Numbered from the stretch's first letter, positions 37,811 through 47,733 are shown. The stretch is 64,000 nt of DNA from Dankookia rubra (GCF_004355005.1 NZ_SMSJ01000031.1:1-64000), one strand, 5' to 3'. The notes: a model not told the origin generated them from the sequence alone. Numbers and translations: made by a program.

Positions 37811-38326
37811 TTAGCGGGTCAACGCGACTGCGGGCAGGCAGTCGCTCGGCAGGGTCCAGTCGGGATTGCGCAGCAAGGCGACCAGCGCGCGGTCCTCGCC
37901 GCGATTCAGCGCCGCTTGGCGCTCCCTGAACCGCGCCGGCCAGTGGCTCTTCACATAGGTCAGGACCGCCTCCACCTCCGCCGGCGCGAGGCGGCCGTCG
38001 AAGGCCGGCATGGCGGACCCCGCTCCCGGGTTGCTGCCTCGGACGACCAGCCGCAAGAGCTCGGCGTCAGCGTGCTGCCAGGCATGGCCGGTGGCGTCGA
38101 GTGGCGGGATCCGCTGGCCGGGCGGGCCAGCAACCCGGCCCTGCAGGCTCGCCCCGTGGCAGTCGGCGCATTCCTCGGCGTAGATGCGGGCGCCGCGGGA
38201 CAACTCCGGGCCGCCCAAACTTGGGGTCAGGGCCAGGGCGGCGCCGACCGCGCTGACACCCGCGATTAGGACTGATGCCGCCAAGCAGCCGGCGAAGACC
38301 GGGCTCTGCATCGGGATGATCGGCAT
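37811..38326 (-). CDS. Exported class I cytochrome c
   Basis: The 171-residue protein has an N-terminal signal or anchor (about 10-35), one haem motif CADCH (53-57) and an axial methionine in GSAMPAF. C-terminal AEVEAVLTYVKSHWP is typical of small c-type cytochromes that feed periplasmic oxidases or dehydrogenases. Start MPIIPMQSP is preceded by a GGGAGAG site. It is 22 bp after the membrane-protein gene at 38349-39482, so the two form an operon divergent from the peroxidase. Confidence 0.87.
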   Translation of the reverse strand: MPIIPMQSPVFAGCLAASVLIAGVSAVGAALALTPSLGGPELSRGARIYAEECADCHGASLQGRVAGPPGQRIPPLDATGHAWQHADAELLRLVVRGSNPGAGSAMPAFDGRLAPAEVEAVLTYVKSHWPARFRERQAALNRGEDRALVALLRNPDWTLPSDCLPAVALTR

Positions 38327-38348
38327 GGTTCGCTCTCCCCCGCCGTGC

Positions 38349-39482
38349 TCACCGAGCCGTGGGCGACGGCAGGGTGGCGAGCTGCTGCACGGCGTGCTGC
38401 CCGCCGTATTCGGCGTGCTGCATCCCATAGTAGGCGAAGAAGAAAATTCCGATGGCGGCGGCGAAGCACCCGCCAGCACGACCCATTTCGCCGAACGGCC
38501 CACGGCGTCCGGCATGCACCGCGTGGTGCAGCGCGGTCGGGCCGTGCAGGAACATCGCCGCCAGCGCCACGATGGTCGGTAGGTGGCCAATGGCGTCCAT
38601 TCGTCCGAAATCGACGATGGCCGCGGTGAAGATCAGGCCCAGCCCGAGGATGCCGAGCCGCAGCATGCCATATCCGGTCAGGATGTAGAACGCGAAGGCG
38701 AATTCGACGAAGCCCGCCAGGACCAGGAAGGCATCCGCCGGGATGCCGAGCGTCAGGTAGGGACGCGCCGCGAGCAGCGGGAAGGTCCATTGCGGATAGG
38801 CCCACTTCTCGGTCGCGCCCCACATCAGGGTGACACAGATGGTCGCGTAGAGGATCGGCATCCGCAGCGCCCGCGCCCGCTCCGACGTGCAGGAGGTCAG
38901 CACCATGTAGACGGCGATGCCGAGGAACATCGGGTAGTCGGCGAGGTGGAATGCGCCGTATTGCGCCACGCCGTAGCCGTAGAGCACCAGGATGCCGATG
39001 CCGCCGAGGGCACAGCTGCGGGCCGAGAGCATGCTGATGGCGATCCCGAACTGCAGCCAGGCCAGCCACTCCGCGGCGGTCCGCAGTTCCGGCGTGAGGA
39101 TGACCCCGCCGTTGGTGAAGAGCGCCACGAAATAGGCGCCCGTCCCGGCGCGCAGCAGTGTTTCCGCGGCGTCCGGATCGCCGGGCCGTCCGAACTGGGG
39201 CCATGCTCTGGCCACCAGCCGGTCGAGCAGGAAGCTTCCGGCCACCAGCAGCGCGAAGCCGCCGAAGGCCAGCAGGAACTGTAGCGTCAGCACGTCGGCG
39301 AGCGGCTGCGGTGTCTGCGTGACGTCATAGGACGCGAACCATTTGATGTGTGCTTTGGCTGAACCCGGCAGCAGGGAGAGCACCGCCGCCATCGCCAATG
39401 CAGCTTGCCGCAGGAAGGCGTTGGTGCGCGGCGTGCGGGAACGTCGCGGCAGCGACGACGATGTCAGTGCGAACGGCTTCAT
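38349..39482 (-). CDS. Polytopic membrane protein with periplasmic AHIKWF N-terminus
   Basis: This is a 377-residue protein with a cleavable-looking signal ending SAKAHIKWFASYDV. About nine hydrophobic spans follow, several with DoxX-like features (YGVAQYGAFHLADYPMFLGIAVY). The AHIKWF sequence after the signal recurs in membrane proteins linked to cytochromes, and histidines in the spans might bind haem or metal. The function is not established. Start MKPFAL is close to a ribosome-binding site. It is co-transcribed with the cytochrome c downstream. Confidence 0.7.
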   Translation of the reverse strand: MKPFALTSSSLPRRSRTPRTNAFLRQAALAMAAVLSLLPGSAKAHIKWFASYDVTQTPQPLADVLTLQFLLAFGGFALLVAGSFLLDRLVARAWPQFGRPGDPDAAETLLRAGTGAYFVALFTNGGVILTPELRTAAEWLAWLQFGIAISMLSARSCALGGIGILVLYGYGVAQYGAFHLADYPMFLGIAVYMVLTSCTSERARALRMPILYATICVTLMWGATEKWAYPQWTFPLLAARPYLTLGIPADAFLVLAGFVEFAFAFYILTGYGMLRLGILGLGLIFTAAIVDFGRMDAIGHLPTIVALAAMFLHGPTALHHAVHAGRRGPFGEMGRAGGCFAAAIGIFFFAYYGMQHAEYGGQHAVQQLATLPSPTAR

Positions 39483-39935
39483 CGTGACTTCCTCGACGTG
39501 ACGCAGAGGCCTTGTGCCTCCAACATCGAGTGTCGGCAGAACCGATTGGTGTTGCTGTGCCCATCGGCACATGCCTGGGCATCATTCGTTTTTTATTGCT
39601 TTTTGCCGTCAGAGATTGGTCAATACTTCCTCGAAGGGGTAATTGGCCTTTAGTTTTCGCGGCTCCAATTCAACTACACGTCTTGCATTGCACGTTCCGA
39701 TTGTGCGCGGCGGCACATCATCTATTACCCCTTGGGCCGCATCTTCGGGGGGGCACGCGGAATGCGCGCCACGCGACCTTGAGCACAATGGACCCGGTTC
39801 GACGCGACGCAGCGTCGGGCCATACGAGGGTGGCGTACCATTCTGGCTGGCCGGTGCTCGTGCAGCATCCCGGCAAGATACCGCGTCGCCCTCGTGTGGA
39901 CGGATGGAAGCCTTGCCTTCAACGAGGAGAGTCCG
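39483..39935. other. Divergent control region, membrane protein / peroxidase
   Basis: No gene is convincing in these 453 bp, which separate the cytochrome operon from the peroxidase. A moderately AT-rich part (39580-39660, TTTTTATTGC and TTTTAGTTTTCGC) probably holds the two promoters. No operator palindrome stands out. Confidence 0.5.
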
Positions 39936-41828
39936 ATGTTCTTACAGTTCAAGCATGGCGGGCATGTTCTTTCGAAAGCCGGTGCCGAAGCGCACAGTCG
40001 CTTCGGCGTGCGGACGACCGAGCTCGCACCGGCCGCTACCGGCGAGGATTTCGACGAAGACAACCTGACGCCGTTTCGGTACCTGGTCGGGGTCGCCGGT
40101 CCGGAAGACTTGCTGCAAGTCGGCGAGGAGACGGTTAAGGCACTCGACGCGCTCGGCGTCGCCATGGTCGATCAGCCCGCCGACGCGAACAATCCCGATT
40201 CAGGCTTTCCCCCTATCTTCACCTACTGGAGCCAGTTCATTGACCACGAGCTGACCGCCCGGACCGACCGCACGACCGAGACCTCCGATATTACGGTGGA
40301 CACGCCCGCGCTGAAGCCCGCCGACCGAAAAACAGTGGAGCGCGACCTGCTTAATCGGCGCACCCCAGCGCTCGAACTCGACTGCCTCTATGGTGACGGA
40401 CCTCCCGGCCGCTACGGAGAGAAGTCACGCCGGGCAGCGGGCCGGAACCTGCGCTTAGCTCGGCGGCTGCGCGACGGAGCCAAGATGCGGATCGGCACCG
40501 CCGAGGTGGTACCTCCGGATGCGAATTCAGCCGGCCCGGTCCCGCCGCCATCCGACGACCTGCACCGCGACCTGCCGCGGATCGGCACGTTGCTCGAACT
40601 TGGCGTGGTCAGGGAGGACGACTTCCCGCAGGAACTAAGGGACAGCCCGACCTTTCGCCAGCGAGCCTTCATCGGCGACCCGCGCAACGACGAGAACCTG
40701 GTTGTCGCTCAGTTCCATACCGCACTGCTCCGCTTTCACAACGCGGTCGTCGATTGGCTTCGCTTCAAGGATCCTCGGCACGAAGTTCGCAGCCAGGATG
40801 AGTTGTTCGAGGACAGCCGCCGGATCGTCCGCTGGACCTTTCAGTGGCTTACCGTAAACGAGTTCCTGAAAACTCTGCTGCGGCCTGACGTGGTCGATAA
40901 GGTCTTACAGGAGCGCGCGCCGCTGTACCGCAAATGCTTCGGTTCGGTGCGCGAGCCATTTATGCCGGTTGAGTTCTCGGTGGCCTGCTATCGCTTTGGC
41001 CATTCGATGATCCGCGATAGCTACGACTATAATCGGAACTTTGGTCGCAAGCCAGATGACAGCCCTGGATTCATCATCCCCAGCGCGTCCCTCAGCTTGT
41101 TGTTCCTGTTTACCGGCAAATCGGCGACGCCGTTCGACCCCGCTCGGCAAGCGCCGCAGAAGACACTGCCGCACAATTGGATCATCGAGTGGGACCGGTT
41201 CGACGGCAGCAACCCGCACGACCAGTCGAACGTCGTGATCCCCGGCCAGAACGGCCAGCCAGACCGTAACGTCACCATCCCCGGGCGCTTCGCACGGAAG
41301 ATCGATACCCACTTGGCGCCGACGCTTGGTGTGCTGCCGAACGAAGCCGCCGAGCCGGCGGAGGGGGCAAGCAATGAGGAAAAGAGGCTTGCCGAGCTTC
41401 TCAGGCACCTGGCACGGCGCAACCTGCGGCGCGGCTACCAGCTTGCCTTGCCGACCGGCCAAGCGATGGCGAAGGCGGTAGGTGTGACACCGCTGAGCGG
41501 CGAGGAACTAGGCAAGGATGCCAGCCCGGCGATGCTGCAGGCTATGCAGCAGGGTGGCTTCTTCGAACGCACGCCGCTCTGGTTCTACGTGCTCAAGGAG
41601 GCCGAGGTACGCGAAGGCGGGCAGCGCCTCGGCGAGGTCGGCAGCCGTATCGTTGCAGAAACAATACTCGGCGTGCTGCTGGCAGATCCAGAATCCTATC
41701 TCGGCGGCAACCGTGACTGGGACCCGTCCAAGTCAACGCCGGGTGCCGGCGGGCCGCTGAAGTTGCCCGATGGGCGGACGATCAAGACGATCCACGACCT
41801 ACTCCAGTTCGCGGGAGTGGCAGTCTGA
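39936..41828 (+). CDS. Animal haem peroxidase family protein
   Basis: The 630-residue protein matches the peroxidase-cyclooxygenase superfamily. YWSQFIDHELTAR supplies the distal histidine region, and VAQFHTALLRFHNAVVDW follows. EFSVACYRFGHSMIRDSYDYN carries the proximal histidine, and LARRNLRRGYQLALPTGQ comes late. Such enzymes oxidise halides or organic substrates with peroxide. No signal peptide is seen, although relatives are often exported. Start MFLQFKHGG has a GAGGAGA site upstream. Divergent from a cytochrome c operon, it may belong to oxidative defence. Confidence 0.88.
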   Translation: MFLQFKHGGHVLSKAGAEAHSRFGVRTTELAPAATGEDFDEDNLTPFRYLVGVAGPEDLLQVGEETVKALDALGVAMVDQPADANNPDSGFPPIFTYWSQFIDHELTARTDRTTETSDITVDTPALKPADRKTVERDLLNRRTPALELDCLYGDGPPGRYGEKSRRAAGRNLRLARRLRDGAKMRIGTAEVVPPDANSAGPVPPPSDDLHRDLPRIGTLLELGVVREDDFPQELRDSPTFRQRAFIGDPRNDENLVVAQFHTALLRFHNAVVDWLRFKDPRHEVRSQDELFEDSRRIVRWTFQWLTVNEFLKTLLRPDVVDKVLQERAPLYRKCFGSVREPFMPVEFSVACYRFGHSMIRDSYDYNRNFGRKPDDSPGFIIPSASLSLLFLFTGKSATPFDPARQAPQKTLPHNWIIEWDRFDGSNPHDQSNVVIPGQNGQPDRNVTIPGRFARKIDTHLAPTLGVLPNEAAEPAEGASNEEKRLAELLRHLARRNLRRGYQLALPTGQAMAKAVGVTPLSGEELGKDASPAMLQAMQQGGFFERTPLWFYVLKEAEVREGGQRLGEVGSRIVAETILGVLLADPESYLGGNRDWDPSKSTPGAGGPLKLPDGRTIKTIHDLLQFAGVAV

Positions 41829-42579
41829 AGGTCATAGCCTGATGCAGCGGCCCTGGTGCCCAGACGCATCGGGGCCGCTCGGATGGCGGGCGGCCTTGGG
41901 CCACAGCTGCGGGTGACTCGGTCTCCAAGGCGGTGTGCCGCGGCAGCTTGGGACGCCGCCCTCTCCTGTGCGAGGACCACGCTTGGCTCGGGCACACAGC
42001 GGAGCGCGGAGCGTGCGCCGTGTTTGACCTTCCGCACAGCGTTGCCTATGCGGATGGCCTAGAACAGCGGCGGGCGACCCGTGGAGCGCCCGATCGCCTT
42101 GCCGTTGTCACCAGAGCGTGAAGCGGCGGTATTCCTCGGCAGCGCGTCCGACCGGGTTCCGAAGCGGCGGGAACCGTATTCGGCCATCCAGGCCCCCGCC
42201 TCAATCGTCAATCGGGCGCCAGCAGCCCGGCCAGTCCGCAATTGCGGTGCCTGGCGGTGGCTGTGATGGGATGGGAGGCGGAGGCGGTGCGGCACCTGTC
42301 AGACGAGGCCCGCCCGTAAAGCCATGCCAATAAAGGTCTTTGAGGTCCGAGTGCGGATCGGCGGTCATTGCTGCTTCCAACGGACGGTATAACTTAAGGG
42401 TTGCATTAACACCGAAGATTTATTGGCGAAAAGAGAAAAGTCAACGCGGCCGTGTCCCCATGGTTTTTTAATCGTTGCCGTCAGGCTGATTGATAATCGG
42501 CAACGCTAACTTTCGGCTTTCGTCGTAGTCGGCCGATGCCGCAGGACAGGCCGGAAGAAGGCTCGGCAGGCACATGGCC
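41829..42579. other. Long intergenic region after the peroxidase gene
   Basis: These 751 bp show only short overlapping frames with no family match. The part from 42330 to 42470 is AT-richer and may hold a promoter or decayed DNA. I see no RNA gene, clear repeat or terminator. Confidence 0.5.
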
Positions 42580-43383
42580 TCAGAGCGCCTCTGCGACGTG
42601 GTAAAAGGTATAGCTGCCTTTCGCGCCCTGCTTGCCGGGGCCGACTTGGCGGACCCGCTCGGCGGCCTCGACCGCAATGCCTTGGCGCTTTTTCAGACTG
42701 GCGAAGAAGCCTCGGACCGTGTGGGTCTGCCAGCCGGTGGCGTCGGCGATCTGCGCCACCGTGGCGCCCTCCGGCCGGCGCAGCATAGCGAGCACTTGCT
42801 GCTGCTTGGTGCCCTCGCGCGGCTTGCGGAGGCCGGCAGGGCGGGGTGCCGGGTCGGGTTTCATCAGGAAGGCGCGGAGGGCGGCGATGGCGTCCGGCAG
42901 GGCCCCGCGCTCGCCGGCCTCGTCGTCCCAGGCAGCGAGGACGCGGTGGGAGGCGTCGCGCAGACTTGGGCGGGTGGAAGGCGCCTGGACGACCTCAGTG
43001 CTGGTGGGCGGCACCGGAGCCTCCGGAGCAGCAGCAGGCGCCAGCGGCGCGCTACCGGGCGCCTGGGCCGCATCGGTGGGTTCGCCGTTGGCCGCCGCGC
43101 TCTCGGTGTCGGGCAGCGTCGCGGTATCCTCCGGCGCGGCGCCTATGGCCGCCATGCCCGCCTCGGTGATGCGCACCGTCGGCCGAGTGCCATCCTGCTG
43201 ATGCCACCGCAAGCCAGCAAACTCTTCAGGCGCTTCGAACTCCTCGACGTAGCCCTGCTTGAGAAGGTTGTTCAGCACCGCGCGGCCGGCGGCGGTAGGC
43301 AGCTTGTCGGGCGGGGCGGCCAGCCGCAGCGGGTGCTGGGCGGCCTCGGCGAGGATGGGGCGGGCGGTGTCGGAAAGGGCCAT
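42580..43383 (-). CDS. DUF3489 domain protein
   Basis: The 267-residue protein has a winged-helix-like N-terminus (LPTAAGRAVLNNLLKQGYVEEF) and a long Ala/Pro linker. The C-terminal DUF3489 domain reads KQQQVLAMLRRPEGATVAQIADATGWQTHTVRGFFASLKK. That domain is a probable DNA-binding fold found in phage and plasmid-borne genes of Alphaproteobacteria. The start MALSDTAR agrees with the family. The stop lies 750 bp from the peroxidase gene. It is likely monocistronic and regulatory. Confidence 0.85.
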   Translation of the reverse strand: MALSDTARPILAEAAQHPLRLAAPPDKLPTAAGRAVLNNLLKQGYVEEFEAPEEFAGLRWHQQDGTRPTVRITEAGMAAIGAAPEDTATLPDTESAAANGEPTDAAQAPGSAPLAPAAAPEAPVPPTSTEVVQAPSTRPSLRDASHRVLAAWDDEAGERGALPDAIAALRAFLMKPDPAPRPAGLRKPREGTKQQQVLAMLRRPEGATVAQIADATGWQTHTVRGFFASLKKRQGIAVEAAERVRQVGPGKQGAKGSYTFYHVAEAL

Positions 43384-43734
43384 GTTGGGGCTCCGGGGTG
43401 CGGCACCCGACCAACCAGGTGCTACTGCCCAGAGCCCCGCCGGATAGCCGATCGGAGCTGCGCGTCGGTGTCTACGGTGGCGCGTGACCCACGTTCGCTC
43501 TGCTTTGGTCACAAGCCAAGCGGACAGTCGGATCAACTTCTTGCCTTCAGTAAGGAAAGCCCGGCGACAGTGGGAAGAACATGCAGGCACAAAGCTCAAG
43601 AATATCGGGAACAGCAGCCCTCGTCCGCGATCCGCGGCCGCGTGGTCCGGCAGCCGCGCAGTCCGGACGGACACTGGCACAATTGTACGAAGCGTTGTAG
43701 CGATTTGCCAGCTGGCCGGCCCTAGGTCCGACCC

Positions 43735-44991
43735 TTACCCTTGCCCCGGTGTCTCCGGTCGCATGCCGGCCCGGTGAGGCGACAAAAGGCCGGCATCGAC
43801 GCGCCTAAGCAGGGCAAGCGTCGCCAGAACCGCCCCGCCGGACAGGGCCGCGGCAATGCCGAACAGAGTCGAATATCCCAGCGCGTCGGCGATGCGGCCC
43901 GACACCAGCGAGCCGACGAGATAGACGATGAGCTGCGCGCAGGCGAGCGTGGTGAAGTCGGTCCCCGGCTGGTCCGACGAGGTCACCGACATGAAGAGAC
44001 TGTAGAGAGCGACAATTTCCATGTAGCGGATCAGCGTCTGGAAGGCGGCCGCACCGTACAACGGCCAGTATCCGAACAGGATGCCGGCGGCATGCAGGGT
44101 GAACAGCAGGAAACAAAGGGTCCGCAGGCCGCCGAGCAGGCCGAGCGTGGATGACAGTCCGGCACGCCGGACCAGCCACGCGGCCAGCGCCGAGCCTGCA
44201 ACGCCCGCCGTCGCGGCCGAGGCGCCGGAGATGAAGCCGATCATGTCGAGCGGAACGCCCGCATCCACTAGGTAAGGTCCCTCCATCGCCTTCACCAAGC
44301 CTTCGCTGGCACGGTAGGTGAGCGCCACCCACAGGATCCCACGCGCCTCCGGCCGGCGCAGGAAGGTTCGCAAGGAGGGGCGAGTGGCTGCGACCACGGA
44401 CGGCCCTTCGCGCATTCCAAACGCCGCCATCAAAGGCAGGAGGGAGATGGCGGCGATGGTCAGCAGCATGGTCTGCCAGCCGAAGCGGTGGTATAATACC
44501 AGGCCTAGCGTTCCACCGACGAGGACGCCGAAAGCGATCGATCCTCCCTGGATCGCATTGCCCAAGGCACGGTCCTCCGGCGCCAGGTACTTCGCGGCAT
44601 AGCCGTCGGTGGCGATATCTTGGGTGGAAACGAAAAGTGCCGCGGTGAAGCCGATCCCCAGCACGGCGGTCACCTCGCTTGGCGATACGGCCGTCAGGGC
44701 GAGGATACATCCGACCACGCCAAGCTGTGTCAGCACCACCCAGCCGGCGCGGTGCGCGCGGGCAAATGGTCTGACGCGGTCCACCCAGGGTGCCCAAAGG
44801 AACTTCAACACCAGCGGCAGGAACAGGATGCTGAAATACCCGATGGCGGAGCGGGAGACGCCCGCCTCCCGCATGATTGGTGGAACGGCGGCGGCCAGCA
44901 GGTAGCTCGGGATCGCCTGCGCGACATAGAGGCCGGCGAGCACGGCGAAGAGCCGAAGGCGCGGGCGCTTCGCCTCGTTGGCGGCGCTCAT
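43735..44991 (-). CDS. RhtX/FptX-like siderophore permease (MFS)
   Basis: The 418-residue protein has 12 predicted membrane spans, opening LRLFAVLAGLYVAQAIPSYL and AVPPIMREAGVSRSAIGY, as in RhtX/FptX-type inner-membrane importers of ferric siderophores. Its ATG overlaps the stop of the small gene upstream, so it is part of the siderophore operon. It would carry ferri-aerobactin, delivered by the TonB receptor, across the inner membrane without an ABC transporter. Specificity is inferred from context. Confidence 0.85.
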   Translation of the reverse strand: MSAANEAKRPRLRLFAVLAGLYVAQAIPSYLLAAAVPPIMREAGVSRSAIGYFSILFLPLVLKFLWAPWVDRVRPFARAHRAGWVVLTQLGVVGCILALTAVSPSEVTAVLGIGFTAALFVSTQDIATDGYAAKYLAPEDRALGNAIQGGSIAFGVLVGGTLGLVLYHRFGWQTMLLTIAAISLLPLMAAFGMREGPSVVAATRPSLRTFLRRPEARGILWVALTYRASEGLVKAMEGPYLVDAGVPLDMIGFISGASAATAGVAGSALAAWLVRRAGLSSTLGLLGGLRTLCFLLFTLHAAGILFGYWPLYGAAAFQTLIRYMEIVALYSLFMSVTSSDQPGTDFTTLACAQLIVYLVGSLVSGRIADALGYSTLFGIAAALSGGAVLATLALLRRVDAGLLSPHRAGMRPETPGQG

Positions 44992-45362
44992 GGACGTACC
45001 GGCAGATGGCCGGCAAGAAAGCTCCGCCCGTCCGCCTCGGTCTCCTGAACGGCAACGGGGAAGGCCCAAAGCCTGCTGAACACCGCCGCCGACCCGCCGG
45101 GATCGCCAGGCCGCACGATGGCGAGGGCTCGGCAGCGCTGCTCCAGCTGGCGGCGCGTCGCCTTGAACCACAAGGCCTGGGCGCGTTCCCCAGCCGGCGA
45201 GAGCCGGCCGCGGCCACCGAAAATGGCGAGCAGGACGAAGGGCTGTTCGCGCACGCCGATTGCCTTGAGCGCCGCAAGGTATGCGGGTTCGTCATCCTCC
45301 GCATAAGGCGGTCCGAAGCGAAGGGTCAGGATGCCGGCAGGTTCGGCTTCCAGGTGCACCAT
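44988..45362 (-). CDS. Small siderophore-cluster protein, unknown function
   Basis: The 124-residue protein sits between the receptor and the permease. It has alternating strands (GILTLRFGPPYAEDD, EQPFVLLAIFGGRGRLS) and basic helices (GERAQALWFKATRRQLEQRCRALAIV). It resembles the small STAS-like or SpoIIAA-like folds, but I would not assign it. The ATG at 45362 with GGAGG five bases upstream is better than the overlapping TTG at 45380. It overlaps the permease start by 4 bp. Confidence 0.7.
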   Translation of the reverse strand: MVHLEAEPAGILTLRFGPPYAEDDEPAYLAALKAIGVREQPFVLLAIFGGRGRLSPAGERAQALWFKATRRQLEQRCRALAIVRPGDPGGSAAVFSRLWAFPVAVQETEADGRSFLAGHLPVRP

Positions 45363-45376
45363 CGAGGCCTCCGCGC

Positions 45377-47647
45377 TCAAAACGTCTTTCGGTATCCGAA
45401 GGTCATGGTGCGGCCGAAGGCCTCGACCGGCAGGTTGCGGACCGAGGTGGCGGTCGGATTCTGATATCCGGTGTCAAAGAGGTTCTCGACCGAGGCATAG
45501 GCTTGGCCGCCCAGCACCGGCGTGCTGACCGCCAAATTCATCGTCCCGCCATCCTCGATCTTGTAGCGCGTACCGCTGCGGTCGATGCGCTGGTTGCGGC
45601 CGGTGAATCCCACCAGTTCGGCCCGCAGCATGGTTCCTTCCTCGAACTGCCAAATGCCGGAAAGGACCGCGCGGAACGGCGTGGCGATCCGGTTATTCGG
45701 TAGGAAGCTGTCGAGGTGCCCGTCGCCGTTCGTGTCGTAGCGGCCCTCGCGGTAAGCGAGCAGTCCGGCCAGAGTGAAGCGTTGGCTGAGCTTGACGTCG
45801 CCATTCACCTCCGCGCCCCAGATCATCTCCTTCTGCTGGCTGATCCGGTTGGTCAGCGGGTCGAAGGTGACGCCCTGGTCCGAGGTGCTGATGAAGCCGA
45901 CCAGACCGGCATTGACGTCCTCGCCGCGGCGTCGCACGCCGAGCTCGTAGCTGTTCACCACTTGTGCTTCCGGGCCGATGTTGGTGTAGCCGACGCTGGC
46001 ACCGGCTGGCAGGCAGTTGGGCCGCGCCACCGGGCAGGCGAAGGCGGTGGAAAGCCCGGCCCGGCGGGTAAAGGAGCCGACATCCGGCAAGGCGAAACCT
46101 TGGGAGAAGCCGCCGTAAAGCTCCGCCCGATCCGTCAGGCGGAAGGTAGCACCGGCATTCCCGGTGATAGCGTCATAGCTGAAGTTCCCGCCACTGACGC
46201 GAAGCGGCGGCAGAACGAACGGGTTGAAGCCGGCGGCATTGCGCGCCGCAACCCCGGTATAGGCCGCGGGCCGGACGAAGTCGTCGACCGAAAGCGCGAA
46301 GTGCTCGTAGCGCAACCCGCCACGCAGGGTCAGCCGGGGTCCGACCGGCACCTGCAGGAGACCAAATCCGGCGAGCGTCGTTTGCTCGAGCGGTGTGAAG
46401 ACATTCTCGCCCGAGAGCAGCTCCTGCCGCGTCCTCTCGTGGATCACGTCGCCACCCCAGGTGAGGCGTGCCCCGCCGAGCAGGCGGTCGAGCGACGTGT
46501 CGACGGTGAGGTTGACGCCGTAGCGGGTGGAATAGAGCGTCGTCTGGTTCGCCGCGCTTGTCGGCGCCGCGGGGTTGCCAGAGTAGTAGACCACGCTGTT
46601 GTAGGGATAGGAGAACTGGGTGAAGTTGAAGCGCTTCTCGATATCGTTGTAGTAGGCAACGACGGACAGGTTGCCGAGCGCGAAGTCCGTGTCGGTGTAG
46701 CGGGCCGAGAAGGACTGCGAGGATTCGCGGACGCTGCGGCCCGGATAGGGCGTGTTGAAGTCAGGCCTTGCCCGGGGCGGCGAGTAGAGGGTCAGGAAGT
46801 CCGGGTCCTGCGACAGCCTGATCACCGTGGCGGAGACCTCGAAGCGGCGGGCGGCATCGATATCGTAGCCGAACTTCGCCAGCAGATTGCCGCTGTCCGT
46901 GCGGTCTGCCCCACCCTGCCCGAGGAGGGCGTCGGAAGGGAGCTCGCGACCGCGACCGTCATAGGTCCGGCCGGTATGGCGCAGGCTGCCATTCAGCACA
47001 TAGTCCAGGCCGCCCTGCGTGCGCCCGGTCACGCCCAGCGACAGCTCCGGCGCCAGCGAGCGTCCCGGATTGGTGGTGAAGGCGCGGAGCGCTGTGTTCA
47101 AGGTGACCTGCGGCGGCCCCTCGGTCGGACGTCGGGTGATTATGTTGATGGTGCCACCCGTAGCGCCCGCACCGTAAAGACTCGAAGCTCCGGCCACGGT
47201 CTCGATTCGCTCGACCGCGTTGAGGTCCAGCAGGGCCAAGATGCGCGAGACGTCGCGCAGCGGCGTGTTGAGCGGCACGCCGTCGAGCAGCACCAGCGCA
47301 TCGCGGCCGCGGAAATTCTCCGAGGCACCAGAGATGGTCTGGTTGCTGGGCGAGTACCCTGGCACCAAACGCGCGACGGCGTCCGACGGGCTGGGGCTGA
47401 GGATCAACTGGCGTTCGATCTCGTCACGGTCGATGACCTGCACCGTTTGCGGCACGTCCTCGATCGGCCGAGGAGCACGGGTGCCGGTGACGGTCATCTC
47501 CGGCAAGGTAAGCGTGGTGCCCTCGGCCGGCGCTACATTGCCGCCCTGCGCCAAGGCGCGAGGTGGCGCGGTCAGCGTGGCGGCAAGGGCGAAGCCAATG
47601 AGGGGCAGGCGCGCGCGCCAGCTAGGTCTCAGCATGGTCTGGGTCAC
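45377..47647 (-). CDS. TonB-dependent siderophore receptor (IutA-like role)
   Basis: The 756-residue outer-membrane receptor has a signal peptide ending near ALAQ and a TonB-box-like LPEMTVTGT. A plug domain follows (QTVQVIDRDEIERQ, GRDALVLLDGVPLN, IETVAGASSLYGAGATGGTINIITRRP) and then a 22-strand barrel ending GYRKTF. The terminal Phe fits outer-membrane assembly. By position after iucABCD it should take up ferri-aerobactin. The start is a GTG; an ATG four codons later (47635) is an alternative. A strong hairpin lies just upstream. Confidence 0.92.
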   Translation of the reverse strand: MTQTMLRPSWRARLPLIGFALAATLTAPPRALAQGGNVAPAEGTTLTLPEMTVTGTRAPRPIEDVPQTVQVIDRDEIERQLILSPSPSDAVARLVPGYSPSNQTISGASENFRGRDALVLLDGVPLNTPLRDVSRILALLDLNAVERIETVAGASSLYGAGATGGTINIITRRPTEGPPQVTLNTALRAFTTNPGRSLAPELSLGVTGRTQGGLDYVLNGSLRHTGRTYDGRGRELPSDALLGQGGADRTDSGNLLAKFGYDIDAARRFEVSATVIRLSQDPDFLTLYSPPRARPDFNTPYPGRSVRESSQSFSARYTDTDFALGNLSVVAYYNDIEKRFNFTQFSYPYNSVVYYSGNPAAPTSAANQTTLYSTRYGVNLTVDTSLDRLLGGARLTWGGDVIHERTRQELLSGENVFTPLEQTTLAGFGLLQVPVGPRLTLRGGLRYEHFALSVDDFVRPAAYTGVAARNAAGFNPFVLPPLRVSGGNFSYDAITGNAGATFRLTDRAELYGGFSQGFALPDVGSFTRRAGLSTAFACPVARPNCLPAGASVGYTNIGPEAQVVNSYELGVRRRGEDVNAGLVGFISTSDQGVTFDPLTNRISQQKEMIWGAEVNGDVKLSQRFTLAGLLAYREGRYDTNGDGHLDSFLPNNRIATPFRAVLSGIWQFEEGTMLRAELVGFTGRNQRIDRSGTRYKIEDGGTMNLAVSTPVLGGQAYASVENLFDTGYQNPTATSVRNLPVEAFGRTMTFGYRKTF

Positions 47648-47696
47648 TCGTCGGCAAGCGGTATTACCGCGACTGCACAGGGCGCGCGGCGAGGCA

Positions 47697-47720
47697 GCGC
47701 CGCGACCTTCGTCGCGGCGC
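47697..47720 (-). repeat. Perfect 10-bp hairpin between RTX gene and receptor
   Basis: GCGCCGCGAC, loop CTTC, and GTCGCGGCGC form an uninterrupted stem in the short interval between the RTX gene and the TonB receptor. No T-run follows on the minus strand, so it is more likely an mRNA processing or stabilising element than a full terminator. Confidence 0.6.
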
Positions 47721-47733
47721 GCTTGGCGGAAGG

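Noticed and set aside
42059-42295. Minus-strand 78-codon frame in the gap after the peroxidase gene
   Set aside because: Arg/Ser/Gly-rich composition, no ribosome-binding site and no recognisable domain; treated as non-coding.
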